A stretch of 64,000 nt of DNA from Comamonas terrigena NBRC 13299 (GTDB lineage: Bacteria; Pseudomonadota; Gammaproteobacteria; Burkholderiales; Burkholderiaceae_C): positions 2,189,001 to 2,253,000 of the forward strand of contig NZ_AP019749.1 in NCBI RefSeq assembly GCF_006740045.1, in the 5' to 3' direction. Below the pieces are notes generated by a model. The model searched no databases. It was not told where the DNA came from and saw only the letters and a program-made list of their open reading frames with translations. Each line of letters opens with the position of its first letter. Position 1 is the stretch's first letter. Positions 55,846 through 63,880 of the stretch are shown one piece after another. Position numbers and translations under genes: made by a program.

Positions 55846-56333
55846 GCTTTAGGGAATGAATGGCTCTGGAGAACCATTTTTTTATTTCTGAATTCTTCCA
55901 TGCAAAGTGAATAGTTTTTTCACTTCCAAGACATGGCGTTTCTGTATCTTTTACATCCACGCCAATATTCTTCCTCGGCCAATGCAGTAGCAGCTGCATG
56001 GGATGTTTTATAAAGAAAATTTATCAAAATATAAAATTTAATTGGAGGAATCATTAATTGTAAGTGATTTTGATTTAAGTCAAGATATCTTCTTGTGTTG
56101 TAAATAATCTCTTCCGCGCATCATGAAGTAAAAATTGAATTTCAGAGAAAAATGAGTCAAAATGAAAATTGTAATTAAAGTTTAGGCGTATCTGTTTCGG
56201 TTTTTTGTTTTTATTGCTTGTTCGGTACACGAACCGTTATCTGAAATACGCTACGTTGTAGTAGTCAATATTCCTCACAGCCTTATGCATATACAGTCTA
56301 TCCCATCAATCATAAAACAGCAGGAGTAAAAAA
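55846..56333. other. A+T-rich leader of the island, no gene seen
   Basis: About 490 bp of very A+T-rich DNA without a supported frame. The last bases form a ribosome binding site (CAGGAGTAAAAAA) for the next ORF. Confidence 0.45.
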
Positions 56334-56747
56334 ATGACTGTTCGTCATTGGGGTGGATATGTCTCAGTAGATTTTGACTGCGATGGAAATAACATTGAAC
56401 CGTTACTATGGTGCTTGAGGTTTTTGATTGTAGACCACTTGCCTTTAGATTATTGGTTGAGCCGAATTTTTCCTGCAATCGAGAAGCGCTATGCAGGAGG
56501 AGATCCAGGTTGGGAAATTACTAATGTCCAATTAGATACGGGGGATGCGCTATGTGATTCGATGGGTAAAATAATTTATCGTGTATGGATTGATGAAGAT
56601 ATTAGCTATCTTGAGTCAGGAGTTGGATTTTATGAAGAGGCGATCGTCAAACATCATGTACGCCGCACACTAGAAAATTTCCGTGCTGTGCATCCTGCTT
56701 ATTCAATCGAAATTGATGCACTAGTGCAAAAGTATGAAATTTATTAA
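56334..56747 (+). CDS. Hypothetical 137-aa protein, immunity-like
   Basis: Starts after a good ribosome binding site (GGAG, 9 nt). A soluble acidic protein with PLDYWLSRIFPAIEKRY and SYLESGVGFYEEAIVKHHVR. I do not recognise a named family. Size, acidity, A+T-rich codon use and neighbours (start-less toxin-like tails) fit an immunity protein of a polymorphic toxin system. Its stop is followed in the same frame by a 119-codon open stretch that lacks a start. Confidence 0.6.
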   Translation: MTVRHWGGYVSVDFDCDGNNIEPLLWCLRFLIVDHLPLDYWLSRIFPAIEKRYAGGDPGWEITNVQLDTGDALCDSMGKIIYRVWIDEDISYLESGVGFYEEAIVKHHVRRTLENFRAVHPAYSIEIDALVQKYEIY

Positions 56748-57107
56748 TCTGAGAGTCAGGCCTATATTAAAACACTTGATACACAGATATTCAAAGATAA
56801 CAGTACAGCTATTAATCTCGCAGTCTTAATAAATCAAGTTGGCGCTATAGGGACTGCGGCAACTAGAGTTGATGGTACTGCATCTCTCAGACTTCTTTTC
56901 ACTGATAGTAATTATTTTGACGAGCACCTAAATTTGGGTTCTCAAAAAGTAGCTGAAAAGTTGTTTACTGATGTTCTTGGCAACACACCTTCAATTGCTG
57001 GAAGAGCTATAGCGATGATTGATTTGGCTGGAGGGTGGGATGCATTCGTTGAACGTATAAAAATTGATCTCTTTGGAATGTCTAAAGACAGTAAAGATAA
57101 AAAATGA
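56748..57107 (+). pseudogene. Start-less C-terminal tail of a larger protein (tail A)
   Basis: A 119-codon open stretch directly after the stop of the 137-aa ORF, ending at TGA 57105-57107. It reads AINLAVLINQVGAIGTAATR, then FTDSNYFDEHLNLGSQKVAE, then GGWDAFVERIKIDLFGM. No start codon with a ribosome binding site is visible, so it looks like the cut-off end of a larger secreted effector. Its last part resembles tail C at 62 kb (WDAFV). The next ORF overlaps it (ATGA). Confidence 0.55.
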
Positions 57108-57394
57108 AGAAACAGATACATTGGGTTTTCTTATTAATAGATGGTATTATTTCCATGTACTTTTTTAATGGATGGGGAATTTTTTTTGGATACTTGGGGC
57201 TATTATTATTTTCCGTATGGAATATTTATGCATATACAAACGTAAAAAATATGATTTCATTGCCAATGATGGCTGAAAATGTCAAGATAAATGGAAAATC
57301 GAGCGTTAGATTTTTTTGTTCTTATACTCATTAATTACGCCGTTAATTCTATTTTTTGCATATATATACAAAAGTATTGATGCATAGTTAATTA
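57104..57394 (+). pseudogene. Small membrane protein, frameshifted at a T7 run (copy 1)
   Basis: The frame starts at the ATG at 57104, has two hydrophobic segments (VFLLIDGIISMYFFNGWGIF and YLGLLLFSVWN) and stops at 57334. With one more T in the run at 57311-57317 it would continue as FLYSLITPLILFFAYIYKSI and end about 57388, giving a third segment like its paralogue at 62352. It could be sequencing error, decay or phase variation. It sits just after tail A, in the place of an immunity gene. Confidence 0.5.
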
Positions 57395-57443
57395 CTCAAT
57401 ATATATCGTCGCTTAGTTATGTAAAGCATATGCGATTTTTTGA

Positions 57444-57638
57444 GATGCTGAATTTTATAAGTCTGCGCCAGACAGAACAAAGCATGGTACAAACACGACA
57501 CTCCAGCAGCAATGGGATCGCGCAATGAATGGCGTAAATCCTCAAGCAGGTGGATCTGGATCTAAATCAGATACATTAAATTTTTTTAATGACACTGACA
57601 TGAATGACGCCATCGAAAAGGCGGAAAATGTATGCTGA
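57444..57638 (+). pseudogene. Start-less effector tail (tail B)
   Basis: A 64-codon open stretch without a start: APDRTKHGTNTTLQQQWDRA, then GVNPQAGGSGSKSDTLNFFN, then DTDMNDAIEKAENVC and TGA. It looks like the end of a polymorphic toxin. The following ORF at 57715 would be its immunity protein. Confidence 0.45.
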
Positions 57639-57714
57639 TAATCCTGATTATTACCCTTAAAAATTTAAACGTTGGTTATGTCAGGCCTGATCTCTTGAAA
57701 ATTGGTGTTAACAG

Positions 57715-58245
57715 ATGATTGATATCAGTTTGAAGCACGCTGCTTCTATTGTTCGGCCTCTAGATGAAGAAGTTTCATTAAATTATGGATATTATGATGA
57801 GCTTTCATCACTAAATTTAAGCATAAAAGATGAAGCTGAGTATGCAATTAAAAAATGGCTTGTCCCCAGCTACTTAAATCCTGAAAATTACAGAGAGACG
57901 GAGCATGGTCTTTTTTTGAGAAAAGAGGCATGTCGATTTAAAATTACTTTAAACCATCCATTTGGAGCAGCGTGGCTTCCAGGAATTGACATTGCTGGAG
58001 ATGTTTATGTAAAAGATGTTTGCGCACGAAGAAAATATCAAAGTGATTTAATGAAATTTCAATTGCTTCTATGGGAGCATAGATTTCCAAATGAGTCATT
58101 CAAAACTGCAGACTTGGAAAATTATCGCAATCGCATAGACTCAGGATTTAAAGATTTTCCAGATTATCCTGAAAAATGGGGAGAGCCTGAGTATGCGGCT
58201 TGGCCGTGGAAAGATCTGGTTGCTTGGATACAAGATGACAATTGA
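57715..58245 (+). CDS. Hypothetical 176-aa protein, immunity-like
   Basis: An intact soluble frame with KHAASIVRPLDEEVSLNYGY in the N-terminal part and PEYAAWPWKDLVAWIQDDN at the end. No family recognised. It stands 77 bp after tail B. The ribosome binding site is poor (AACAG). Codon use is A+T-rich like its neighbours. Confidence 0.55.
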   Translation: MIDISLKHAASIVRPLDEEVSLNYGYYDELSSLNLSIKDEAEYAIKKWLVPSYLNPENYRETEHGLFLRKEACRFKITLNHPFGAAWLPGIDIAGDVYVKDVCARRKYQSDLMKFQLLLWEHRFPNESFKTADLENYRNRIDSGFKDFPDYPEKWGEPEYAAWPWKDLVAWIQDDN

Positions 58246-58524
58246 TGTTGTTTTTCTTTGATTAGATCGCCTCTAAGGATTCAAAGAGATATGCATGTTA
58301 ATTATGAGTTAAATTATTAAAAATTATAGATTTTGTAATTCATAATGAACGATTATGGTTTTAAAAGAGTAATCAGAATAGCGTTATGACTGTAATTAAT
58401 TTGTTTCGCTGAATCCTTCGGACGAAAATATGATAAACAGAATATTAATTATTGACAAGTATCATAACATTGGTAGATATATGGCGTATTTCTTGCATGT
58501 ACTCATATAATATTGTTATATATT

Positions 58525-58999
58525 ATGATGATTACAAAAAATATAGCACACTCTCTTCAAGATGCATTGTATGTGACGAGTTTAGATGGCTACTGCCCAG
58601 ATTTGTTTGTAGGCGGTCGTCCCGATAGAAGACCAGATAATTCCAACGATATATGGGAGTCTAGTGTCGAGTTGATTTATCGTTGCTTGAAATCTGACCT
58701 TCTGCATGTCGACTCGGGTTGGATGAAAGCAATGGAATTTGGTGACTTTAACTTTTTTTGTCAAGAAACTTGCGCAACATGATCCATTTGATTTTGCAGA
58801 TTTCAATGAAAATGGAGCGACGTACTGGTTAGACCCTCTTTTATATGCAACGGAAAGATCTAAAGTATTGCTTTCAAGATATCATATAAATGATTTAGGG
58901 AAATATTTGTGCTCCAATTTTATTGCAGAGATAGAAGATATTTTTCTAGAAAATAACGTTCCCTGGGGACGTAATTTTGTATTTAATAGCTACAGATAA
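58525..58999 (+). pseudogene. Hypothetical immunity-like protein, frameshifted at a T7 run
   Basis: The first frame (MMITKNIAHSLQDALYVTSL ...) runs to a stop at 58782. The second frame (VKKLAQHDPFDFADFNENGA ... VPWGRNFVFNSYR) runs to 58999. Removing one T from the run TTTTTTT at 58751-58757 joins them into a protein of about 157 residues. DLLHVDSGWM resembles LLRVDSVM in the ORF at 60291. It could be sequencing error or a genuine inactivation. Confidence 0.5.
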
Positions 59000-59012
59000 C
59001 TTATATAAATTC

Positions 59013-59567
59013 ATGAAGAAAATAGTATTCTCTTTTTTCCTCGCTGCACTCATAAGTGCTTGTGCCAGCAACCCTCCTGCCAGTCAAACCGACTACAACC
59101 CCAAAGAGCAGTCTCGCATTCGTCTTTATGGTCAAAATGGGAAACCAACGCTGATGCGCTATAGCCACAATGGCCAAGAAACCAAAGTCAATGTGGGCGG
59201 TGGTATGGGGGATGCTTTCAGTTCTTTTGTCGGCACCGCAAAAAATCAAAGCATTGGTATTCCATCAACGCGTATCAGCAATAATGTGGGAGATCAGAAT
59301 GGAATTCTGGCCAAAGCTTTTTACAAGGAGTTTGCCGTGCCCAGCACCAGCGCGCTGCGGATTCAAAGCAATTTGATTGGTATGGCCAACTTCAGTCCAA
59401 GCGGACAGGCCGTGTCCTACAGCCCCCGCTGCAGCAGCAAGGAGTTCTCCTTCCAGCCAGAAGCGGGTAAAGATTACGAAGTGGCTTCCATCGTGAACCA
59501 GCAAGGCTGTGCTGTGGTGGTTTTTGAAGTGCAGGCGAATGGGGAAATCAAGCCAATCACCCGGTAG
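59013..59567 (+). CDS. Hypothetical lipoprotein
   Basis: A 184-residue protein with a lipoprotein signal (KKIVFSFFLAALISAC, lipobox ISAC, Cys near residue 18). The mature part starts with a Pro/Ser/Gln linker, then a beta-rich domain with RIRLYGQNGKPTLMRYSHNG and SYSPRCSSKEFSFQPEAGKD. Base composition is less A+T-rich than the ORFs around it. It is probably attached to the inner face of the outer membrane. No named family. Confidence 0.75.
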   Translation: MKKIVFSFFLAALISACASNPPASQTDYNPKEQSRIRLYGQNGKPTLMRYSHNGQETKVNVGGGMGDAFSSFVGTAKNQSIGIPSTRISNNVGDQNGILAKAFYKEFAVPSTSALRIQSNLIGMANFSPSGQAVSYSPRCSSKEFSFQPEAGKDYEVASIVNQQGCAVVVFEVQANGEIKPITR

Positions 59568-59594
59568 GACTTAAGAGGTGCAAAGTCTCGCTTA

Positions 59595-59627
59595 AAGGGC
59601 TGTGGTGGTTGCCAATAGCCCTTCTTT
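59595..59627 (+). terminator. Terminator after the lipoprotein gene
   Basis: AAGGGCT-N15-AGCCCTT followed by CTTT, 28 bp past the stop. Moderate stem, weak U-tract. Confidence 0.45.
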
Positions 59628-59786
59628 GGCAAGTTTTCTGAAGCACAGGCGCTGCTCCCGCTGGCGGCATGGCACATGGGTGCTCGCCCAATTCAACGGA
59701 ATCCGGGACTTCAGGGAGAAGGCCTCGCCGCTATTCTGGTGGAGGAGCGCTCGAGGTGATCGCCGCCTGTGTCGCTGCAGCCATAC

Positions 59787-59988
59787 GCAATCAGCAGCAG
59801 GCTTCAATGCAACAGGTGAATCAGCCATTCACCGGCTGCGCCGGTGTGTCCAACAGCAGAGAACACCAGGTCAGCCAGCCGCCAAATTTGAAAGCCACCT
59901 GTGGCAGGTTGCCCACCAGGGCAAAGCCCAGCTTTTCATGCAGCGCACGGCGACCTGTGTTGGCGGCCTTGATGGCGCCAATCTGCGC
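59787..59988. repeat. Diverged direct repeat, left copy
   Basis: From GCAATCAGCAGCAGGCTTC the sequence aligns with 63681-63880, with scattered mismatches and small gaps. It covers the 3' end and downstream region of the GNAT gene. The two copies bracket 3.7 kb of A+T-rich ORFs and an IS element. Confidence 0.65.
59821..59988 (-). pseudogene. 3' remnant of a GNAT acetyltransferase gene
   Basis: On the minus strand it reads AANTGRRALHEKLGFALVGN then LPQVAFKFGGWL and ends VNG-stop. This is the C-terminal part of the GNAT protein at the right window edge (same pieces there, ending VDG-stop), about 80 percent alike at the DNA level by eye. The upstream part is missing, so it is a relic. Confidence 0.75.
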
Positions 59989-60290
59989 CTGTATGAGGTC
60001 AGCCCTGACCAAGCCCAGTTTGGATAACCGCATGTTCTACCGTGTACTTTGTGGGTCAATTGGGAGTATCGGCCTGTAACATGCAATGCTAAAAAGGCCA
60101 TTGCAACATCTACCAGGATGTTGGGCAAGTTCGACATCAATCTAGTTATGAAATTATTTCCGGTTTGAGATCGGTACCGTATATTATCTTTGGATTATTA
60201 ACCGAGAGTTGAGAAAATTATTCATGACCAAGTGAAAGCAAAAGACAGTATCAGATATGGCGTGACTCACAATATACCAGGAATTTATTG
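59989..60290. other. Intergenic, composition shifts back to A+T-rich
   Basis: No gene seen. The ribosome binding site AGGAA for the next ORF lies at its right end. Confidence 0.4.
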
Positions 60291-60677
60291 ATGAAATTAA
60301 CATTTACATGGGAAAAAATAGCAGGTGGCATCACTCCCTTCTGTGAGTCTTCCGATCAAAATGAAGACGGAATCAGCCTTCTTGCATGTTTGCTAATGGA
60401 TGATGGAGGGCGAAGATATATAGAAACACTATCATGGATCCATGATGGACTTTTAAGGGTTGACTCTGTCATGCGTGGGTGTTTATCAAATTCAGATTGG
60501 GATCGCGAGGCATGGGGGGCAAAAATAGATGGTAATGAAGTAAAAATTTATTCTTTGCATAATGAATATTATTGCGAATTAATTGCTGTTTCTACATTTC
60601 GCATGGCATTAGAAGCTTGGGAAAATTTCATTCAATCTGCCCCTGATATGGCGGTAAAAAAAGAAATTTCATTATAA
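60291..60677 (+). CDS. Hypothetical 128-aa protein, immunity-like
   Basis: ATG at 60291 preceded by CAGGAA; a TTG one codon earlier is in frame. It contains DGGRRYIETLSWIHDGLLRV, REAWGAKIDGNEVKIYSLHN and FRMALEAWENFIQSAPD. The last part resembles the ends of small YacL-like/immunity proteins, but I cannot name the family with confidence. It is soluble and acidic. Confidence 0.6.
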   Translation: MKLTFTWEKIAGGITPFCESSDQNEDGISLLACLLMDDGGRRYIETLSWIHDGLLRVDSVMRGCLSNSDWDREAWGAKIDGNEVKIYSLHNEYYCELIAVSTFRMALEAWENFIQSAPDMAVKKEISL

Positions 60678-61096
60678 TCATTATTTGATAATCGTATTAA
60701 TGGCCGGCATATAAATAATTTGATTGGGGTGAATAAAATCAGGCAACGCTGAAATGAATTTTAATGAAAATATACTGCCGTAGTCAGGATTTTATGTTAT
60801 GACTGAAAACTAGTAAATAGTATAAGACTGCATCCATTACCACCCATTACGGTCGTGCTATTGTTTTTAAAAGCTCAGAGAGGTGGCAATTGCTAGAGGT
60901 GTGAGGACCAAAATGAAGTGCTATGGTTGTTGTTGCAAACTTCCTCTGACCGTTTCTTTGAAGCACTGATTTTATGCTAGCCTATATAGTTGCAAGCAAC
61001 ATAGGCCGTCCGGAGAGCTGCGAGATACTTGGCTTGAGGGCAAAGTTATACGTAAATTAGGCGTTTTTTAAAAATTTCAACTAAGAGGCGGTGGAT
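60678..61096. other. A+T-rich spacer without recognised gene
   Basis: 419 bp. No supported frame. The ribosome binding site AAGAGG for the next ORF is at its end. Confidence 0.4.
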
Positions 61097-61765
61097 ATGA
61101 ATATTTTTGTTGGGGAAAGATGCATGTTTCAAATACACATGAGAGATATGAGGGCTGATGGATATGGATGTTTTACATACAGTGCATCCAATAAGGTTAT
61201 ATTGCAGAGCAATAATATTGTCAATGCATATGATGAAATATACTCTCAAATGGATGTAAATCTTATTCGATATGGTCAAGAAGATTTTTCATCTCTTGCA
61301 AATGAGATTATAAAAAATACTCCTCTTATTGTGTATTCAGGTAGTGATAGATCATTTGAAAATTTATCAGTGCAAGACAAATTATTTATGATAGATGCGA
61401 TATATGGCGCAAAACAAAACAATCCTTTATTTAATTTGGAGTTAGAAGACGCATCATATGAAATAAGGTCTTTGAATGATAAATGTTTTCCTGCTGCTAT
61501 CTTTGATTTATCGTCTTCAAAATATAATATATTAGGACCTTTTATATATAAATTAGGAGGGGTGGGAAAAATTATATGGGGTTGCTTTGGCGAGTTTTTT
61601 GAAGTGGATATTAATCTTTCCTATTTTTACGCTGTTTATTATAAGGCAGCAGAGATAATTAATTTGAAGATGAATACTTGGAAGTTTTCAAAAGATTTCT
61701 ATGAAAACTCAATAGAAAATGTGAAATGTATTCCTGTGGAGATTGATGGGGATATATTCAATTAA
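61097..61765 (+). CDS. Hypothetical 222-aa protein
   Basis: Start ATG at 61097 with AAGAGG about 9 nt upstream; an in-frame GTG two codons earlier is too close to that site. A soluble protein: DGYGCFTYSASNKVILQSNN, NTPLIVYSGSDRSFENLSVQ, then KYNILGPFIYKLGGVGKIIW. No family recognised. It is probably an immunity or accessory protein of the island. Confidence 0.55.
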   Translation: MNIFVGERCMFQIHMRDMRADGYGCFTYSASNKVILQSNNIVNAYDEIYSQMDVNLIRYGQEDFSSLANEIIKNTPLIVYSGSDRSFENLSVQDKLFMIDAIYGAKQNNPLFNLELEDASYEIRSLNDKCFPAAIFDLSSSKYNILGPFIYKLGGVGKIIWGCFGEFFEVDINLSYFYAVYYKAAEIINLKMNTWKFSKDFYENSIENVKCIPVEIDGDIFN

Positions 61766-61808
61766 GGGTTGTCGGACGGTTTGCTGCATAAAAATTGATT
61801 TTTGCTAA

Positions 61809-62060
61809 ATGAAACAAAAAACGGTCTTCGAGTTGGTTAGGTTAGGCCATCTCATTGCTATATTTTTACTTAGCACAATTTGCATTGTTTTTATTATTGA
61901 ATTGATAGTAGATCCTTTTATTAAGATCATATTTTTTAATGAGTCATATCATCTTCCATCTTTAAAAATATTTTTTAGATCAGTATTATTTATTGCATTT
62001 ACAAGTGTTTCTTTTGGATTGCTTTGTTGGATTTATGAAAAATTTTATTTAAGAAGATAA
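61809..62060 (+). CDS. Hypothetical 83-aa membrane protein
   Basis: Two long hydrophobic segments (LIAIFLLSTICIVFIIELIV and SVLFIAFTSVSFGLLCWIYE), Lys/Arg at both ends. Start 43 bp after the previous ORF, no clear ribosome binding site. It could be a membrane-type immunity protein. Confidence 0.5.
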   Translation: MKQKTVFELVRLGHLIAIFLLSTICIVFIIELIVDPFIKIIFFNESYHLPSLKIFFRSVLFIAFTSVSFGLLCWIYEKFYLRR

Positions 62061-62072
62061 AATCAGAAACAT

Positions 62073-62343
62073 TAATGCAGGTGTTAGCTACGCGACTTTG
62101 GCAATTCCGGGAGGTGTTGTAGGGGTGGATTATAGGTACTGGATTAGTAGCATCAGCTGGAAGCGCATTAACCAGTAGATCAGCCATGGATGAGATTATT
62201 AAAGTTTGTTCTCAGGAGACTGCATAAAAATTTATCGCAAATGTTTTTTGCATTCTTTTAATACTGAGATCAGAATTAATTCTCTTGTCGATCTTTCTGC
62301 TGATTGGGATGCATTTGTGAACATGGTAAATAAGACCTATTAG
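62073..62343 (+). pseudogene. Degraded effector tail (tail C)
   Basis: Fragments in shifting frames: NAGVSYATLAIPGGVVG, then GTGLVASAGSALTSRSAMDE, then EIRINSLVDLSADWDAFVNM. The last piece parallels tail A (IDLAGGWDAFVERI). Two stop codons and at least one frameshift show decay. It is followed at once by the paralogue of the small membrane protein that also follows tail A. Confidence 0.5.
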
Positions 62344-62351
62344 GTGAAAAG

Positions 62352-62656
62352 ATGAAAAAAATAAAAAATAAAAAATATTTTTTATATATAACTATCGCAA
62401 TGGGGGTGTTTTTATTATTTGTTTTTTTGCTTGCGAAGTTTAATTTCGGCGAGTATATATTGCTGATATACTGGTTTTATATTTGTGGTAAGAATATTCA
62501 CGGTTATTTTTATGATGGAAGGATGTTCGCATTTGGGGGGCTGATGTTTCAAAGGGTGAAAATAATGATGAAGCAAGAGTATTTTTTCTCTATATGACAT
62601 TGATATTGTATTTTGTTCTTTTATCGATTATACTGTTCACGTATTGGCGAATATAA
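62352..62656 (+). pseudogene. Small membrane protein, frameshifted at a G6 run (copy 2)
   Basis: ATG at 62352 after GGTGAAAAG. Two hydrophobic segments (FLYITIAMGVFLLFVFLLAK and YILLIYWFYICGKNIHGYF), stop at 62597. One more G in the run at 62536-62541 would give a C-terminus with DEARVFFLYMTLILYFVLLS and end at 62656, parallel to copy 1 at 57104. The run is thus the apparent lesion, or a switch. Confidence 0.5.
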
Positions 62657-62664
62657 TTTTCAGT

Positions 62665-63656
62665 GGCGTTGTTGCATAAATCGCCTGCTAGGGTTAGGTA
62701 GCCTCGGGCGATGAGTCAGTCCCGCAGTCCAAGCCTCGCTACCGCACCACCAACTGGAAGCAATACAACACAGCGCTCAAAGCTCGTGATTCCCTGACCA
62801 TCTGCCTGGATAAAACCATTTTCTAGTTTGCCGCTGCCAGCGGAAAATGCGGACGCAGCCCGCAGTTCTCGGATACAGCGATTCAGTTCTGTCTGACCAT
62901 CAAGCAATCTCTTTGGATTGGCCTTGCGCCAGACCACAGGCTTTGTGCAGTCACTACTAACTTTGTCTGGACTGCCGTGGCCACTTCCCGACTTCAGCAC
63001 GCTGTGTCGTCGTCAGCGCAGCCTGGATGCGCAAGTTACATACCGACCGAGCTTGGCAGGTCTGTTCCTGCTGGTCGACTCCACAGGCATCAAGTTCTAG
63101 GCGAAGGCGACTGAAAATTCAAAAAGCATGGGCCGGAGCGTCGCCGCCAGTGGCGCAAGTTGCACATCGGCATCGATGCCCAGACCTTGCAGGTGCGGGC
63201 CATCTGCGTCACCTCCAACAACGTCACTGACGCTGCAGTGCCGCCACAGTTGCTGGAGCAAATTCCGGGTGATGAGCCACTTCTGACGGCGACAGGTGAT
63301 GGCGCCTATGACACCCAGCCCGTACAAGCGACGGTCATTCAGCGCAATGCCACGCCCATCATTGTTCCGAGAAAGAATGCCAGGATGCGCAAAGGCGATT
63401 GCCGCATGCAGGTGCTTCGGTCGCGAGCGCTGGAAAAACTGGCGTTATTACCACCGACGCAGCCCGGTGGAGACCAAGATGAATTGCATCAAACGGCTGG
63501 GCAAATGTCACGCTCGATTGAGCGCCAGGTCAACGCGCTGCACATCCGCGCAGCCATCCTCAATCGGTTTATTGAACTGGGCTGCCCGCAGACGGTGGCT
63601 GTTGTAAGCCATGGTTGGGGAAAGTCTGGCCTGAGGCTGATTTATGCAACAGCGCC
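62665..63656 (+). mobile_element. IS5-family (IS903-like) insertion sequence, inactivated
   Basis: Terminal inverted repeats GGCGTTGTTGCATAAATC (left, 62665-62682) and its counterpart with one mismatch (right, 63639-63656) bound a 992-bp element. The single transposase frame is broken several times. I see no target duplication next to the ends. Confidence 0.85.
62715..63610 (+). pseudogene. IS5-family transposase, multiply frameshifted
   Basis: Pieces in different frames: SKPRYRTTNWKQYNTALKAR, then a stop after LDKTIF; RQTTGFVQSLLTLSGLPWPL and LLVDSTGIKF, stop; RRRQWRKLHIGIDAQTLQVR, TGDGAYDTQPVQATVIQRNA and PIIVPRKNARMRKGD; NALHIRAAILNRFIELGCPQ. These are in the order of an intact IS903-type DDE transposase, with the DST, GDGAYD and C-terminal motifs still recognisable. 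Confidence 0.85.
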
Positions 63657-63680
63657 CGCTGACTCCATGGCAGGCAGGTA

Positions 63681-63880
63681 GCAATCAGCAGCAGGCTTCC
63701 TGAGCACCAGGTAAATCAGCCATCCACCGGCTGCAACGGTGTTTCCAGCAGCAACTGGTAGAACACCAGATCCAGCCAGCCGCCAAATTTGAAAGCCACC
63801 TGCGGCAGACTGCCCACCAGGGCAAAGCCCAGTTTTTCATGCAGGGCACGGCTGCCGGTATTGGCGGCGTCGATAGCGCC
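63681..63880. repeat. Diverged direct repeat, right copy
   Basis: Counterpart of 59787-59988. It includes the 3' end of the GNAT gene and a few bases after its stop, and begins 24 bp beyond the right IS end. Confidence 0.65.

Noticed and set aside
56334..57107. Stop-codon readthrough joining the 137-aa ORF and tail A
   Set aside because: The two are in the same frame, but the stop is TAA with no known recoding signal seen. A toxin tail left behind by recombination is the simpler reading.
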